From positions 6,966,642 to 7,004,141 of the forward strand of contig NC_135565.1 in NCBI RefSeq assembly GCF_964340395.1: 37,500 nucleotides of DNA, in the 5' to 3' direction. A program made the translations under genes and the position numbers. This document shows positions 11,819 through 22,033 of this stretch, one piece after another. The stretch's first letter is position 1. The number at the start of each line of letters is the position of its first letter. The DNA comes from Glandiceps talaboti. Lineage: Eukaryota; Hemichordata; Enteropneusta; Spengelidae. The notes under the pieces were generated by a model that saw only the letters and a list, made by a program, of their open reading frames with translations, did no database searches and was not told the origin of the DNA.

Positions 11819-12220
11819 TTGCGGTATTCCATATCCAGGCAACAGGCATATTTTTCACAACCATGTACCAACGCTGTGGAAAAATATACCCTGTAAAGGA
11901 GACGATGAGGCACACAGCTGGTATATAGCTTTGCTATTCTACCTAGCACTAACATGTGGTCGTATCCTAGCACTAGGACGTGTACCTGCTAGTGCAAGGA
12001 TGTTTAAGGTTCCCTATGTACCTGCCCATAGCAACAGCTACAAAATGGCAAAGATGGTAAATATTACACACGGACTGGATAGGCAACCGGATAAACATAA
12101 ACAAAAATACGTACAGTTTTTGCTACAAAGCCACTGACGCTATTTTTATTACTTTTAGATCTACGAATCAGCTGTCTAGTCAGAGCAACTAACTGCCATC
12201 AAAGGCTTTCATAGCACAGC
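11819..12220. other. Hairpin-bearing segment with no supported gene
   Basis: CAGGCATATTTTTCACA near 11846 pairs imperfectly with TGTGGAAAAATATACCCTG near 11876, forming a stem-loop. A similar motif (CAGGCGTATTTTTCAC) recurs near 16277. The 68-codon frame at 11931-12137 shows no domain. Confidence 0.4.
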
Positions 12221-12278
12221 AAAATGTCAAATTATGGAATTTTTTTCATACTTCATAATTTATTTTCCACTTGTATAG

Positions 12279-12505
12279 CTTATTGTCGTCTGAAATTTAT
12301 CGAAGTTCGAGTTGTTGACTGTCCAGACATCGATGATAATGCAAAGCGTTGTCTGATGACTATTGGTTCTGTTGCAAGACCAGATGCAATCCCTGTACGC
12401 TGTGATAGCAATACACTATTGAGAGACAGATACGTTAGCGTTGCATCGGTTGACAGGGAGACGATATTGAACTCCTGTAAAATCAAAGTTATCGCACCAA
12501 TTTAA
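12279..12505 (+). CDS. Terminal exon of an F-type lectin (FTP) domain, orphan
   Basis: After an acceptor (CTTGTATAG) an open exon of 75 codons runs to a TAA stop. It reads CRLKFIEVRVVDCPD, then DNAKRC, IPVRC, DRYVSVASV and finally LNSCKIKVIAPI. This order (EVRV - C - VxC - RYVxV - LxxCxIxV) is the C-terminal half of the F-type lectin/fucolectin domain, a fucose-binding fold used in innate recognition. The sugar-binding His/Arg residues would lie in upstream exons, which I did not find nearby. The exon lies in a duplicon also present at 31981-32206, where it is frameshifted. It may be the true last exon of a gene with distant exons, or a duplicated fragment with an intact frame. Confidence 0.55.
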
Positions 12506-12557
12506 TAATAGAATTTGATAAACAGCGTCTTTACTTTTCTCTAAGCGATATGTAACC

Positions 12558-12563
12558 AATAAA
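12558..12563 (+). promoter_or_regulatory. Polyadenylation signal AATAAA after F-type lectin exon
   Basis: AATAAA lies 53 nt past the TAA stop; the paralogous copy keeps it at 32260-32265. Confidence 0.5.
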
Positions 12564-12699
12564 ATGTGATAAAATCTTTATGTTAACAATGTCAAAATTC
12601 ATATATTAAATCAAAGTTTACATGAGGTATAAACTTATAGCGAACAACATCAACTTCATCCGATGCATGATCCAGCATTTATATTCCTGAATAATTATC

Positions 12700-14030
<1,331 letters not shown>

Positions 14031-14110
14031 AATCACGCTTTATTTTTTTGAAATGGCGAAATATGTCGAAAATTAGAAAACATTAATTTTTTTGGAAACA
14101 TTGCTCCATA

Positions 14111-14228
14111 ATATCCATCCCCACCCCACTCATCCCCACTTTCACCACCACTGCTACCATCTTTACCTCCATCGCCACCACCACCACCACCACCACCACC
14201 ATCGCCATCACCATCGTCGTCGTCGTCG

Positions 14229-14277
<49 letters not shown>
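14111..14277 (+). repeat. (CAC)n/(CAT)n trinucleotide block
   Basis: Degenerate CCA-rich tract, then pure CAC, CGT and CAT triplets. A related leader and CAT block recurs at 36170-36384. Confidence 0.95.
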
Positions 14278-14343
14278 AATGCATCAAAAACAGCCTCTTA
14301 TATTTGAAAATGGCCATTAAACTCTATGTTCGCTATATATTGT

Positions 14344-14465
14344 TGAATCATGTACGAATGGTTAGAGTGACCGGCTTGTAATCTGTATGATACAAGTTCA
14401 AGTCCTGTCCCTCTCAATTGTTTCTAAACAATCAAATATCATCAAATAATTTACAAAAAAAAAAA
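14344..14465 (+). mobile_element. tRNA-derived SINE-like copy
   Basis: The segment looks tRNA-like. A GAATGGTTAGAGTGACC tract corresponds to the D-arm, GGCTTGTAATCTG to an anticodon arm with a Thr(TGT)-like loop, and AGTTCAAGTCC (14395-14405) matches the RNA polymerase III B-box with two differences. About 50 nt of unrelated sequence follow, then an A-run at about 14454-14464. A tRNA-like head, short body and A-tail is the SINE layout; a decayed tRNA pseudogene is the alternative. No clear target duplication was recognised. Confidence 0.5.
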
Positions 14466-15490
14466 CCTGGCGAAATCTTTCGTATGATTCGAGTTATTTG
14501 ATTTTGAAACAAATTGGTCTCTTTGGTACATTCTTCATTACTTTGACTTGCCATACAATGACAGTCACGACAATACACATAATGATATTCATAAAAGTAG
14601 TACACACATTTCATTGAAAAATGCAGACATGCTGGCTATAGATATACAACCTCGTAATAGAAAGTGTTTCCGCTGCAAACAGATATATCTGGCATCATAG
14701 TATATGGTAGCGGGTACTTGGTAACTCCACAACAACCAGTACAAATTAATATTCATGGGATAAGAACATCAGGGCAATGATCTGTGAAATCTTAATAGTA
14801 TGCCAAAGGTGATAATCTGAGCTGAGTAGAAAAGCATATCGGCACCACAAACAGTAATATGTACGAAAGAAATGTTTATGAAAATATCAACAAGACCACA
14901 ATGTTGGTTTAAACAAAATGTCATCTGGTTGAACCATTTTAGTATCTCTGTATGATTCCACCTGGCCATCCCATTGTTGTCCGTGGGATAAAGATTACAC
15001 AATAAAACAATAATTAGCCTTAAATAACAATAACATATACATATTAATGATTTGTCTCTCCCAACAAAGTTTTGTGAAGTCCGAGATGTTTAAATTTCAA
15101 AAGGGAATTATATGTAGACAGCTGAAACGATCCACTCCAGGAATATCATATGCATAAAGTGACATGAATACACGACCTTTCAAAGAACTTTATATTGGTT
15201 ACAAAATCAACAAAGTTATGATGTCCAAATATGACACTTTCAGAAAGGTCCAAGATATCATTCTCTTTAGTGAATTACATGTAAATCATCTATGACACCA
15301 GTTAGAGAATTCACCCGGCAGGTCAGTTGAAAACAAGATACACAAATACGTATGTAGTGTTTTAGCAGCAGTCCACATAATTTATTGTGTTTCACCCATC
15401 AAGTGAGTCGAAAACAAGAGACACAAATAACTCTCCAGTGTTTTAGCAGTCGACCGTACAGAAGCAACGAGCATACATGACATATCCATA
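14466..15490. other. Non-coding stretch upstream of the C-type lectin gene
   Basis: No convincing gene. Short direct repeats occur: TTTCACCCATCAAGTGAGTCGAAAACAAGA near 15391 resembles TTCACCCGGCAGGTCAGTTGAAAACAAGA near 15310, each followed by similar text ending in TGTTTTAGCAG. This is a diverged tandem duplication of about 80 bp. The region may include the lectin promoter, but no core element can be named safely. Confidence 0.45.
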
Positions 15491-15497
15491 TGAGAGA

Positions 15498-15591
<94 letters not shown>

Positions 15592-15616
15592 AAAAAAGAA
15601 AGAGACAGAGACAGAG
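15491..15616 (+). repeat. (GA)n - (GACA)n microsatellite
   Basis: GA dinucleotides (about 15491-15530) pass into CAGA tetranucleotides (to about 15591), then a short degenerate purine tail. Confidence 0.97.
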
Positions 15617-15811
15617 AATTACTAGTGGAAGGTTGAGAATCAACATTTCTTCTTTGAAAATATCTCGTATCCCTAAGATTACATATTTGTAGATCAAGAC
15701 TAAATGTTAGACTATAACAAATAAACCATACCAGTTGTTATTTTTGGTGTTTTCAGATTGAGAGGCTGACAAACATATTGTACCTTGTGTTATATCAGAA
15801 CCCAGGCAGAG

Positions 15812-15866
15812 ATGAAATTCGCCATCGAACTTTTCGTTGTGCTCGTAGCCATTACCCAAGGAACAG
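15812..15866 (+). CDS. C-type lectin gene, exon 1 (start codon and signal peptide)
   Basis: The ATG opens MKFAIELFVVLVAITQGTG, a classic signal peptide with a likely cleavage near the TQG/TG boundary. The coding part is 55 nt, ending in phase 1 at a strong donor (GTATGT at 15867). A TTTCAG acceptor at 15751-15756 suggests that the exon starts at 15757 and that an earlier 5' UTR exon exists. This is exon 1 of a five-coding-exon gene (15812-15866, 17581-17866, 18563-18630, 19311-19481, 25800-25975). Every junction phase matches, giving 251 residues: signal peptide, C-type lectin domain, two hevein-like modules, stop. The protein is presumably secreted and sugar-binding. Confidence 0.85.
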
Positions 15867-17580
15867 GTATGTATAATAGTCATGAGTATTTTGCCGAAAG
15901 AAAAAAATCATAATGTTGGTGTGTTTTTTCCATGGTAAACCGTTTCCTTTATTTACGTTTGGAATATAATGTATGTGGTAAATATTAATAAAGTCAGCAA
16001 CATCAAGAAAAATAGTGACGAAAGTTGTAACTTTGTCGTTATTTTGAACAGCACCTCAAATACAAAACAAATGATTATCGAAGCTTGAATATTTGTCAAA
16101 ACATCTCTAAAAGAAGAATGTCAGTTACGTAAAATGTGGGTCCTCCCTTTACTTGAGCCTTCACGTACTCTACAGTGTCATGTAGTCTAGGAGTATTTGT
16201 GAAGGGCAATAAACAGGGTTATACATCACCTGTCGCCAATATCTCATTCTGGTTGGTCGAGAGCCCTGCAGATATGCAGGCGTATTTTTCACCACCCGAA
16301 CAAAAGATCACCGTTGTATACAGTGTAACAAGTCTTTGAACTTTACTCTTCATGTCACAGGAAGATAGTAAAAAATTCCATACAGAACGGCGAAAGTCCA
16401 GTGACGGCGAACGCACGGTCGTCAAAATTACCATCACAGAGGGTGCAATTTGCTCAACTAAAACAAGAAAACATATCACGAACATTTCTGTACATTTAAT
16501 AATGGAATACAGAAGGCAAAACAAAGACACACTCATTTTTCAGCTGATGGTTATAAGTTTGAATATATCACTGAGTGATATGCAAATAGTAAACAATACG
16601 TCATACTACTGAGCAAACGCGCAAGTTTTCTAACGAAATCGAATTTGCGCATACGTTACCCAAAAGGGACAGACACTTAATGTTACAAAGGTTAGGTTTC
16701 AATGATTTATCATTATGTAACCCTGTCTTGCCTATCTATAAAAAGATCAAGGTACCTGGACATTTATCAGTACTCGTCTGATAATAAAGGGTACAAAAGA
16801 TCAACATAAGTGCTTACGTGGTTATTTTTTCAAACATGTATACTTATTATGAATTGGTTAATTACTTACTGGTATACAATGAAAATTTTGACAGACTTTC
16901 AAATAAAGCAAGATATGTAGATGATCATACATTATCTGGGTGTTTTCAAAGCACAACTAGTAGTTGTGGATTGCGTTCAGCGTGCATTACCGGGGTTGTA
17001 ATTGAGTGATAGTAAATTTGTACTCTGATTTGAGCATGTTATGGTTTTTGGGATTTACCTAACCCGACGATTGCTAATGTTATCAATCATCGTATAATTA
17101 TACTATAGTTAGAAAGACGAACAAATTTATATCTTGCACATCATGGATTTAACACAACCATGTTTTTTTTTTGTATCCGAGATACCCCAAAATACGTTCT
17201 CACGTGATCTGAGGTTCTCCAAAATGCAATTTATTTAGGCCCAAGGCCAACAAGGGAGCAAGGGAAGCTATTGAAAACGCCCCAATATGTTCTCTCGATC
17301 GTGAGTTTAAACGTCAACAAAATAAACTGGCGTAAGCTTTGCACGAAACACAGTCCGTTTTTGTTGAGAGAGTGTTATTCTAATAATCTTCGTTTTCCTC
17401 GATGGAAACCTTGCGGAAACAAAAAAAGATCAGATTTTGAAATACTGTGGAAATTAATGTTCACAAGTTAGAGATATTCTTATGGAAATGCCATATTTTT
17501 TGTACTCGTCAAAAATGATGTCTCTCCTCGAATTCTTGTCCTAAAGGTATAACATATGGGACATTTCATTATTTTCACAG
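15867..17580 (+). other. Lectin gene intron 1
   Basis: About 1.7 kb with GT-AG borders. It holds a hairpin-like motif (CAGGCGTATTTTTCAC near 16277) shared with 11.85 kb, and overlapping open frames on both strands at 16219-16612 without recognisable domains. No further coding exon is needed, because exon 1 and exon 2 phases already match. Confidence 0.6.
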
Positions 17581-17866
17581 ATGCAGAATCCAACAACAAA
17601 TTCTTCATTTTTTCGAAATCTAAAACACAGGCTCAAGCAGCCGCCATCTGTGAAAGAAAAGGTTATCGCCTTGTAAGAGATGCAAGTGATGAAATACACG
17701 CAGCTCTTCTCAAACAAATAACCGCTGAAGGAAAAAAGGGCGAGTCTTTTTACATCGATGGCAAAAATGTCAATGGCGTTCCTCAGTACCTGGATGGGGA
17801 AGTGATGACATATACACATTTTGCTTCTGGACAACCTGATCAATTAAATCAATGCTTCTATTTATG
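17581..17866 (+). CDS. C-type lectin gene, exon 2 (main part of CTLD)
   Basis: Acceptor ATTTTCACAG, donor GTAAGT at 17867; enters with 2 nt of a split Asp codon and leaves in phase 2. It encodes most of a C-type lectin-like domain: the first strand NKFFIFSKSKT, helix 1 with AAAIC (first disulphide cysteine), GYRLV, helix 2 EIHAALLKQI, FYIDGKN, and the loop GQPDQLNQCFYLW. QPD is the triplet that usually sets galactose-type specificity at calcium site 2. The extra N-terminal cysteine pair of long-form CTLDs is absent. Specificity is inferred from the motif only. Confidence 0.93.
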
Positions 17867-18062
17867 GTAAGTTTTGGAATATTTGTGGGTGTTTTATTTT
17901 GTCAAATTCTTACAGCCATGAAAGCACAGTCAAAGGAGACTATTTACCTAATATCTTAGAATTTATAGTACTTACGAATATTTCATTCATAATTTTTATT
18001 TCCCAACGTATAGGTCTACCTAATGTATCTAGACACGTCATGTTAAGCACATATCCTACGTG

Positions 18063-18134
18063 ACATACATACATATATACATACACACACACACACATAC
18101 ACACACACAGTCATACATACATACATACATACAT

Positions 18135-18173
<39 letters not shown>

Positions 18174-18231
18174 CATACATACATACATACATACATACAT
18201 ACATACATACATACATACATACATACATACA

Positions 18232-18262
<31 letters not shown>

Positions 18263-18270
18263 CATACATA
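18063..18270 (+). repeat. (ACAT)n/(AC)n array in lectin intron 2
   Basis: ACAT/CATA units alternate with AC runs. Peptides rich in HTYI are repeat translations. Confidence 0.97.
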
Positions 18271-18396
18271 AACTTAATTCAAAAGAATAAGGATGTAACA
18301 AGTTGTTACTCAGAGTTTCACCCTTCGAGCGATCTTCAGAAAACTAAATCGGGATTGTCAAGGTCGGTACATACACTTAATGTTTGTATGTATATA

Positions 18397-18397
<1 letters not shown>

Positions 18398-18427
<30 letters not shown>

Positions 18428-18450
18428 CATACATACATACATACATACAC

Positions 18451-18490
<40 letters not shown>
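18398..18490 (+). repeat. (ACAT)n then (AC)n array in lectin intron 2
   Basis: A second array of the same kind, ending about 70 nt before the acceptor of exon 3. Confidence 0.97.
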
Positions 18491-18492
<2 letters not shown>

Positions 18493-18562
18493 ATCCCCTC
18501 CCCCAACACACGCAAAACTCTATCAGACGCTTGTTACTTAAATAGCAAATTTCGTTTTGAAG

Positions 18563-18630
18563 GAGTGCCGTCAACTACAACTGGGACGACCATTACTGCA
18601 CTGACGAACGTGGTTTCATATGTGAAAAAG
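18563..18630 (+). CDS. C-type lectin gene, exon 3 (CTLD C-terminus)
   Basis: A 68-nt exon between acceptor TTTTGAAG and donor GTGTGT. It completes a split Trp codon and encodes SAVNYNWDDHYCTDERGFIC then EK, the canonical CTLD ending: a W-D-D version of the WND calcium-site motif, the third cysteine (HYC) and the last cysteine in GFICEK. Ends in phase 1. The acceptor is weak because its pyrimidine tract is short, but the protein match and both phases leave little doubt. Confidence 0.92.
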
Positions 18631-19310
18631 GTGTGTAAACACTTTTTGACGTAAGGATGTTTATGACACTTTCATATAACAATCTGAAAGAAATCTAGTT
18701 GTTTCTAACAAATTGTTCTTAGCCGCATATCAGAGTATCTACAGGGCATGTCAAAAAGACCGAACGCACAAAAGGAAATAATCACATTCCAAAAAGGAGG
18801 CATGAACATCTAGAAATGTCTAGTTCTGAATTCCAGTAGAATCATGGCCATTCTGTCCATAATGATGCATCGTTCCCAGTCTGTGTATCCATATACTTTC
18901 TATTGGTTATATTTTTGCTATATTTGGGAGTTACCAAACAGATACAACAGTCTCATATTACGCATAAGATAACTATTTCCGTTTTGCTGCAATGTAAAAT
19001 GAATATTCATGGTTCAAATGCTGATTGACCAAAATGTTTAGTTCCAACATAAAAATTTTTTTTTTGCCCGCTCTTTGCGAAACAGTGCCCTCTCTGGCAA
19101 GAATGAGCATAGTGCTTTGAAAAGTATTAATAAAAAGAAATATTAAAAATCCGGTCACCCTATGACAAAACAATGTTTATTTTTTCTTCCTATGAATATG
19201 ATTATTGCGTTTATTAACCTAATTAGTGTGTGAAGTAACCATTGCCGATATTAAGTTGGTGTAGTGTCTTGTGTTTCAATTCGGGCACATTTTTTGCTCT
19301 ATTACTACAG

Positions 19311-19481
19311 TAGTTGCCAATAAATGGAGAGATGACCTCCGCTGTGGACCCAATTACCCTCTAGCCGATGGTAGTCCAGCACAGTGTGATCCTGATGCAA
19401 TTTACCCATGCTGTTCAACAGCTGATTGGTGTGGTAATACACCAGCACACTGTACTTGTGTTGGTTGCATTGATTACAGAG
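19311..19481 (+). CDS. C-type lectin gene, exon 4 (hevein-like module 1)
   Basis: Acceptor TTACTACAG (a second AG three bases later gives the same phase), donor GTAAGA at 19482. It encodes about 57 residues with eight cysteines, including KWRDDLRCGPNYPLADG, then QCDP and the core PCCSTADWCGNTPAHCTC, ending GCIDYR. The core C-C-S-x(2)-x-x-C-G-x(4)-x-C is the pattern of type-1 chitin-binding (hevein) domains, but the conserved Gly is Asp, the aromatic before the last core cysteine is His, and the first spacing is longer. I call it hevein-like; chitin binding is not shown. It is nearly identical to the module at 25800-25975. Confidence 0.88.
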
Positions 19482-19504
19482 GTAAGATTTAATCATATGA
19501 TATA

Positions 19505-19631
<127 letters not shown>

Positions 19632-19637
19632 GGTTGG

Positions 19638-20415
19638 TATGTCAACTACAGGGTCATTGTCAACACTTTGCGTATTAACAACGTCACCTTTATTACTACT
19701 GGATTCCTGCACTATCTTATCAGTAGAAGGTACCTGGACACATTGTGTATTTGAGGCCGCTGGAGCCGTTTCAACAGAAGTTACATCAGAATTATGAATT
19801 CCGTCATCATAAACCCTACGTGATAATGAATCTGCATGGGGAATTTTGCAGCCCGATCTGTGCACGATGTCAAAATCGAAACCTTGAATTCTGAGTACCC
19901 ATCGCGCTAAACGCCCCGAAGGTTCCGTAGTCTTAATCAAATAGGGAAGGTTAGCATGATCTGTAATAACCGTAAAATGAACAGAATGCAAATATTGTTC
20001 ACACTGCGAGAGAGCGTGAATCAAAGCGAGAAATTCCCTTTCCGTAACTGTATAATTCTGTTGTGGTTTCGACAGCGCCCTGCCACCATAGCATATAGGT
20101 TTTTCCACACCCTCCTGAATTTGAGCTAACACATAACCTACACTAAAACTACTCGCGTCCGTATATAGAATAAATTCCTCATTAAACCGTGGATGCGCTA
20201 GTACAGGAGGTGAGATTAACGCCATCTTTAGTGCATCAAATGCTATTTCACAATCACGTGACCAAACAAAGTCGACGCCTTTCCTTAATAGACCATGCAA
20301 TGGATGCGCAATCTTAGCAAAATCCTTAATAAACTTTCTATAGAAATTAGCCAAACCCAGAAATGACTTTAATTCTGTGACCCCCCCTATCTGTAACTGA
20401 ACCAGTTCAGTTGTG
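19638..20415 (-). pseudogene. pol: Retrotransposon pol, 3' part: RT connection and RNase H
   Basis: Reading down from 20415, the frame resumes at about GGVTELKSFLGL, the conserved segment just after the RT thumb of Ty3/gypsy elements. It continues through the RNase H domain, with LYTDASSFSVGYVLAQ (first catalytic Asp), TEREFLALIHAL (Glu), TDHANLPYL (Asp) and the end RSGCKIPHADSLSRR. A polar tail of about 60 residues follows and the frame is then lost in the TA microsatellite near 19632. No zinc-binding HHCC or DDE integrase is present. It is separated from the upstream RT by a stop-containing 66-nt intron-like segment. Confidence 0.9.
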
Positions 20416-20481
20416 CTAAAAAATGAGAGCACAGACAAATTAAGAGACTCTTAAAAATAATAAAAGAATATCCCTACTTAC
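20416..20481 (-). other. 66-nt intron-like segment inside pol
   Basis: On the - strand it starts GTAAGTAGGG and ends CTCTCATTTTTTAG, with a good donor, pyrimidine tract and AG. It contains in-frame stops, and its precise removal joins the upstream frame (phase 2) to the downstream pol frame without a shift. Whether it is spliced is unknown. Confidence 0.4.
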
Positions 20482-20588
20482 GCCACAGGTTTACCCTTGT
20501 CTTTAAAAAAGAAAATATAAGACCCATCTCCTGTTTCATCATATTCATTTTCCTTTTCAGATGCCTCTTTTCCTGAAAGTCTTTCACC
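20482..20588 (-). pseudogene. SET-domain-like (KMT5A/SET8 type) exon fragment inside RT
   Basis: Directly after the RT YMDDIL box the frame encodes about 36 residues unlike any RT: GERLSGKEASEKENEYDET and then GDGSYIFFFKDKGKPVA. The layout G-E-x-L-(S)-x-x-E-A-x-x-x-E-x-x-Y, then G-S-Y-x-F-F-F-K-x-x-G-K, matches the segment of KMT5A/SET8-type lysine methyltransferases between the VVEYxG(D/E) strand and the YCVDA motif. The block ends exactly at a GTAAGT donor and begins after TTTTAG, so it looks like a host exon. It carries no catalytic NHS or ELxYDY motif, so no enzyme activity is expected. Family recognition is by eye. Confidence 0.5.
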
Positions 20589-22033
20589 TAAAATATCGTC
20601 CATGTAGGCGCAGCATGAGTCGTTTAGCAAATTTATTAGAACGAACTGTATTGTGTTTTGAAAACTTGCCGAACTATTCATCATTCCCATAGGTAACACC
20701 TTGAAAGCAAACTTACCGTAATGAGAGACAAAGGAAGTTTTATGTACATCGTCAGGGTGTATAGCTATTTGCCAAAATCCCGAACTAAGGTCTAGGGTCG
20801 AAAAATACTTTGGACATTTACTCCCAATGATATCTAAAGTATCTTTTATCCCAGGAAGAGGGAAAGCAATGGGTTCTGTAATAGAATTTATCATCCTATA
20901 ATCTATAACCATACGAAATTCACCATTTGGTTTACGTACTAGTAAAACCGGAGAACTGTAAGGAGAAGCTGAGGGAACTACCAAACCTTGGTCTAACAAC
21001 TTGTCAATTTGTCGTTTAATTTCCTCACGCTTATCTGGAGAAGCTTTATATGGAGGGCGAGATACTGTCTTACTACCTGGTTTTAAATTGATTCTATGCT
21101 TAATTATATCACAATATCCCAAGGTGTTAGTGTCATCAACGAACGCATCCTTATTTTTCCATAATACCTGTTGTAACTGCAATACCTGATCTGAGGTTAA
21201 AGTAGAATCTTCAAAATCAAATGCCTTTAAAAACTCCTGTTTACTTAACCTATTTGGACGTACAACTGGCCCGTTGCGACTAACATTAGTATCAAAAGTA
21301 TGGATATCAGTACCATCTGGCAAAATTCTGAAATTACCTAAACGGGTACCCCTCCTCAATTTTACAGGCGTATCCCTACAATTCACTAGTCTAACCGGAA
21401 CGCGCCCATTCTGCACAGCACCTAAAACTCTCGCATGAGCAATACCAATGTGAGCAAGCGACATTGTGTTTGTAGTATGACCTACTATACCGTCAGGGTA
21501 ATTCCCCCGAACACGCGCCGATATAACACACTCTGAATGAGCAGGTATAGAATATGTCTTAGACGCGCGTATAAGGGACGATGGACGTAAAGTAACTTTG
21601 CGCTTCATAAAATCAATAATAGCTCCATTTCTACGTAAGAAATCATGGCCTATAATTAAATCCTGCTTCAATTCTTTGAGGACATAGACTTGCATAGTAA
21701 TCGCACGATTAGTAAAGAAAACAGGAATTCTAAGACATCCTAAAATAGGCAAAGTACGCCCATCTGGCAAAGTAACTATCTTATAACTTGATTTGAAAAG
21801 CTTACACTTTCTTAACTTACGAATATTATTTAACAAAGACTCTGAAATTATTGATACATCGGAACCTGTATCTATAAGTGCTGATACTTTACGATTAAAA
21901 ATACGTACATTAATTAAATTATCATTTACAATCATCGACTCTGGTAAATTAACACAATTGAGATTTAAAGATACACCGTTGCGAGATTTCTCATCTGACT
22001 GCTTATACAATTTTCGTCTCGCAACGTTTACCC
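20589..22033 (-). CDS. pol: Retrotransposon pol, 5' part: aspartic protease and reverse transcriptase
   Basis: The frame is -1 relative to gag and open from the slippery site. The protease has ALIDTGSDVSIISESLL (catalytic D-T-G) and the later IIGHDFLRRNGAIIDF. RT follows: SPYSSPVLLVRKPNGEFRMV (fingers), VIDYRMINS, FSTLDLSSGFWQI (motif A), FKVLPMGMMNSSASF (motif B) and YMDDIL (motif C) at about 20589-20606. After YMDD the RT is replaced by the SET-like block, so motifs D and E are missing and the enzyme is presumably dead. The first ATG-like start is irrelevant; expression would be by frameshifting from gag. Confidence 0.92.

Noticed and set aside
16219-16612. Overlapping open frames of 105 and 86 codons on opposite strands in lectin intron 1
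   Set aside because: No recognisable domain, and lectin exon 1 and exon 2 already match in phase without another exon.
17271-17471. 66-codon frame in lectin intron 1
   Set aside because: No ATG start, no domain, not flanked by usable splice sites in the right phase.
18043-18301. Frames rich in MYVC or HTYI around the lectin introns
   Set aside because: Translations of (ACAT)n and (AC)n arrays.
20478-22010. Treating the 510-codon frame as a complete pol protein with a natural end
   Set aside because: Its last third of a hundred residues is the SET-like block and its stop lies in the intron-like segment; RNase H resumes beyond.
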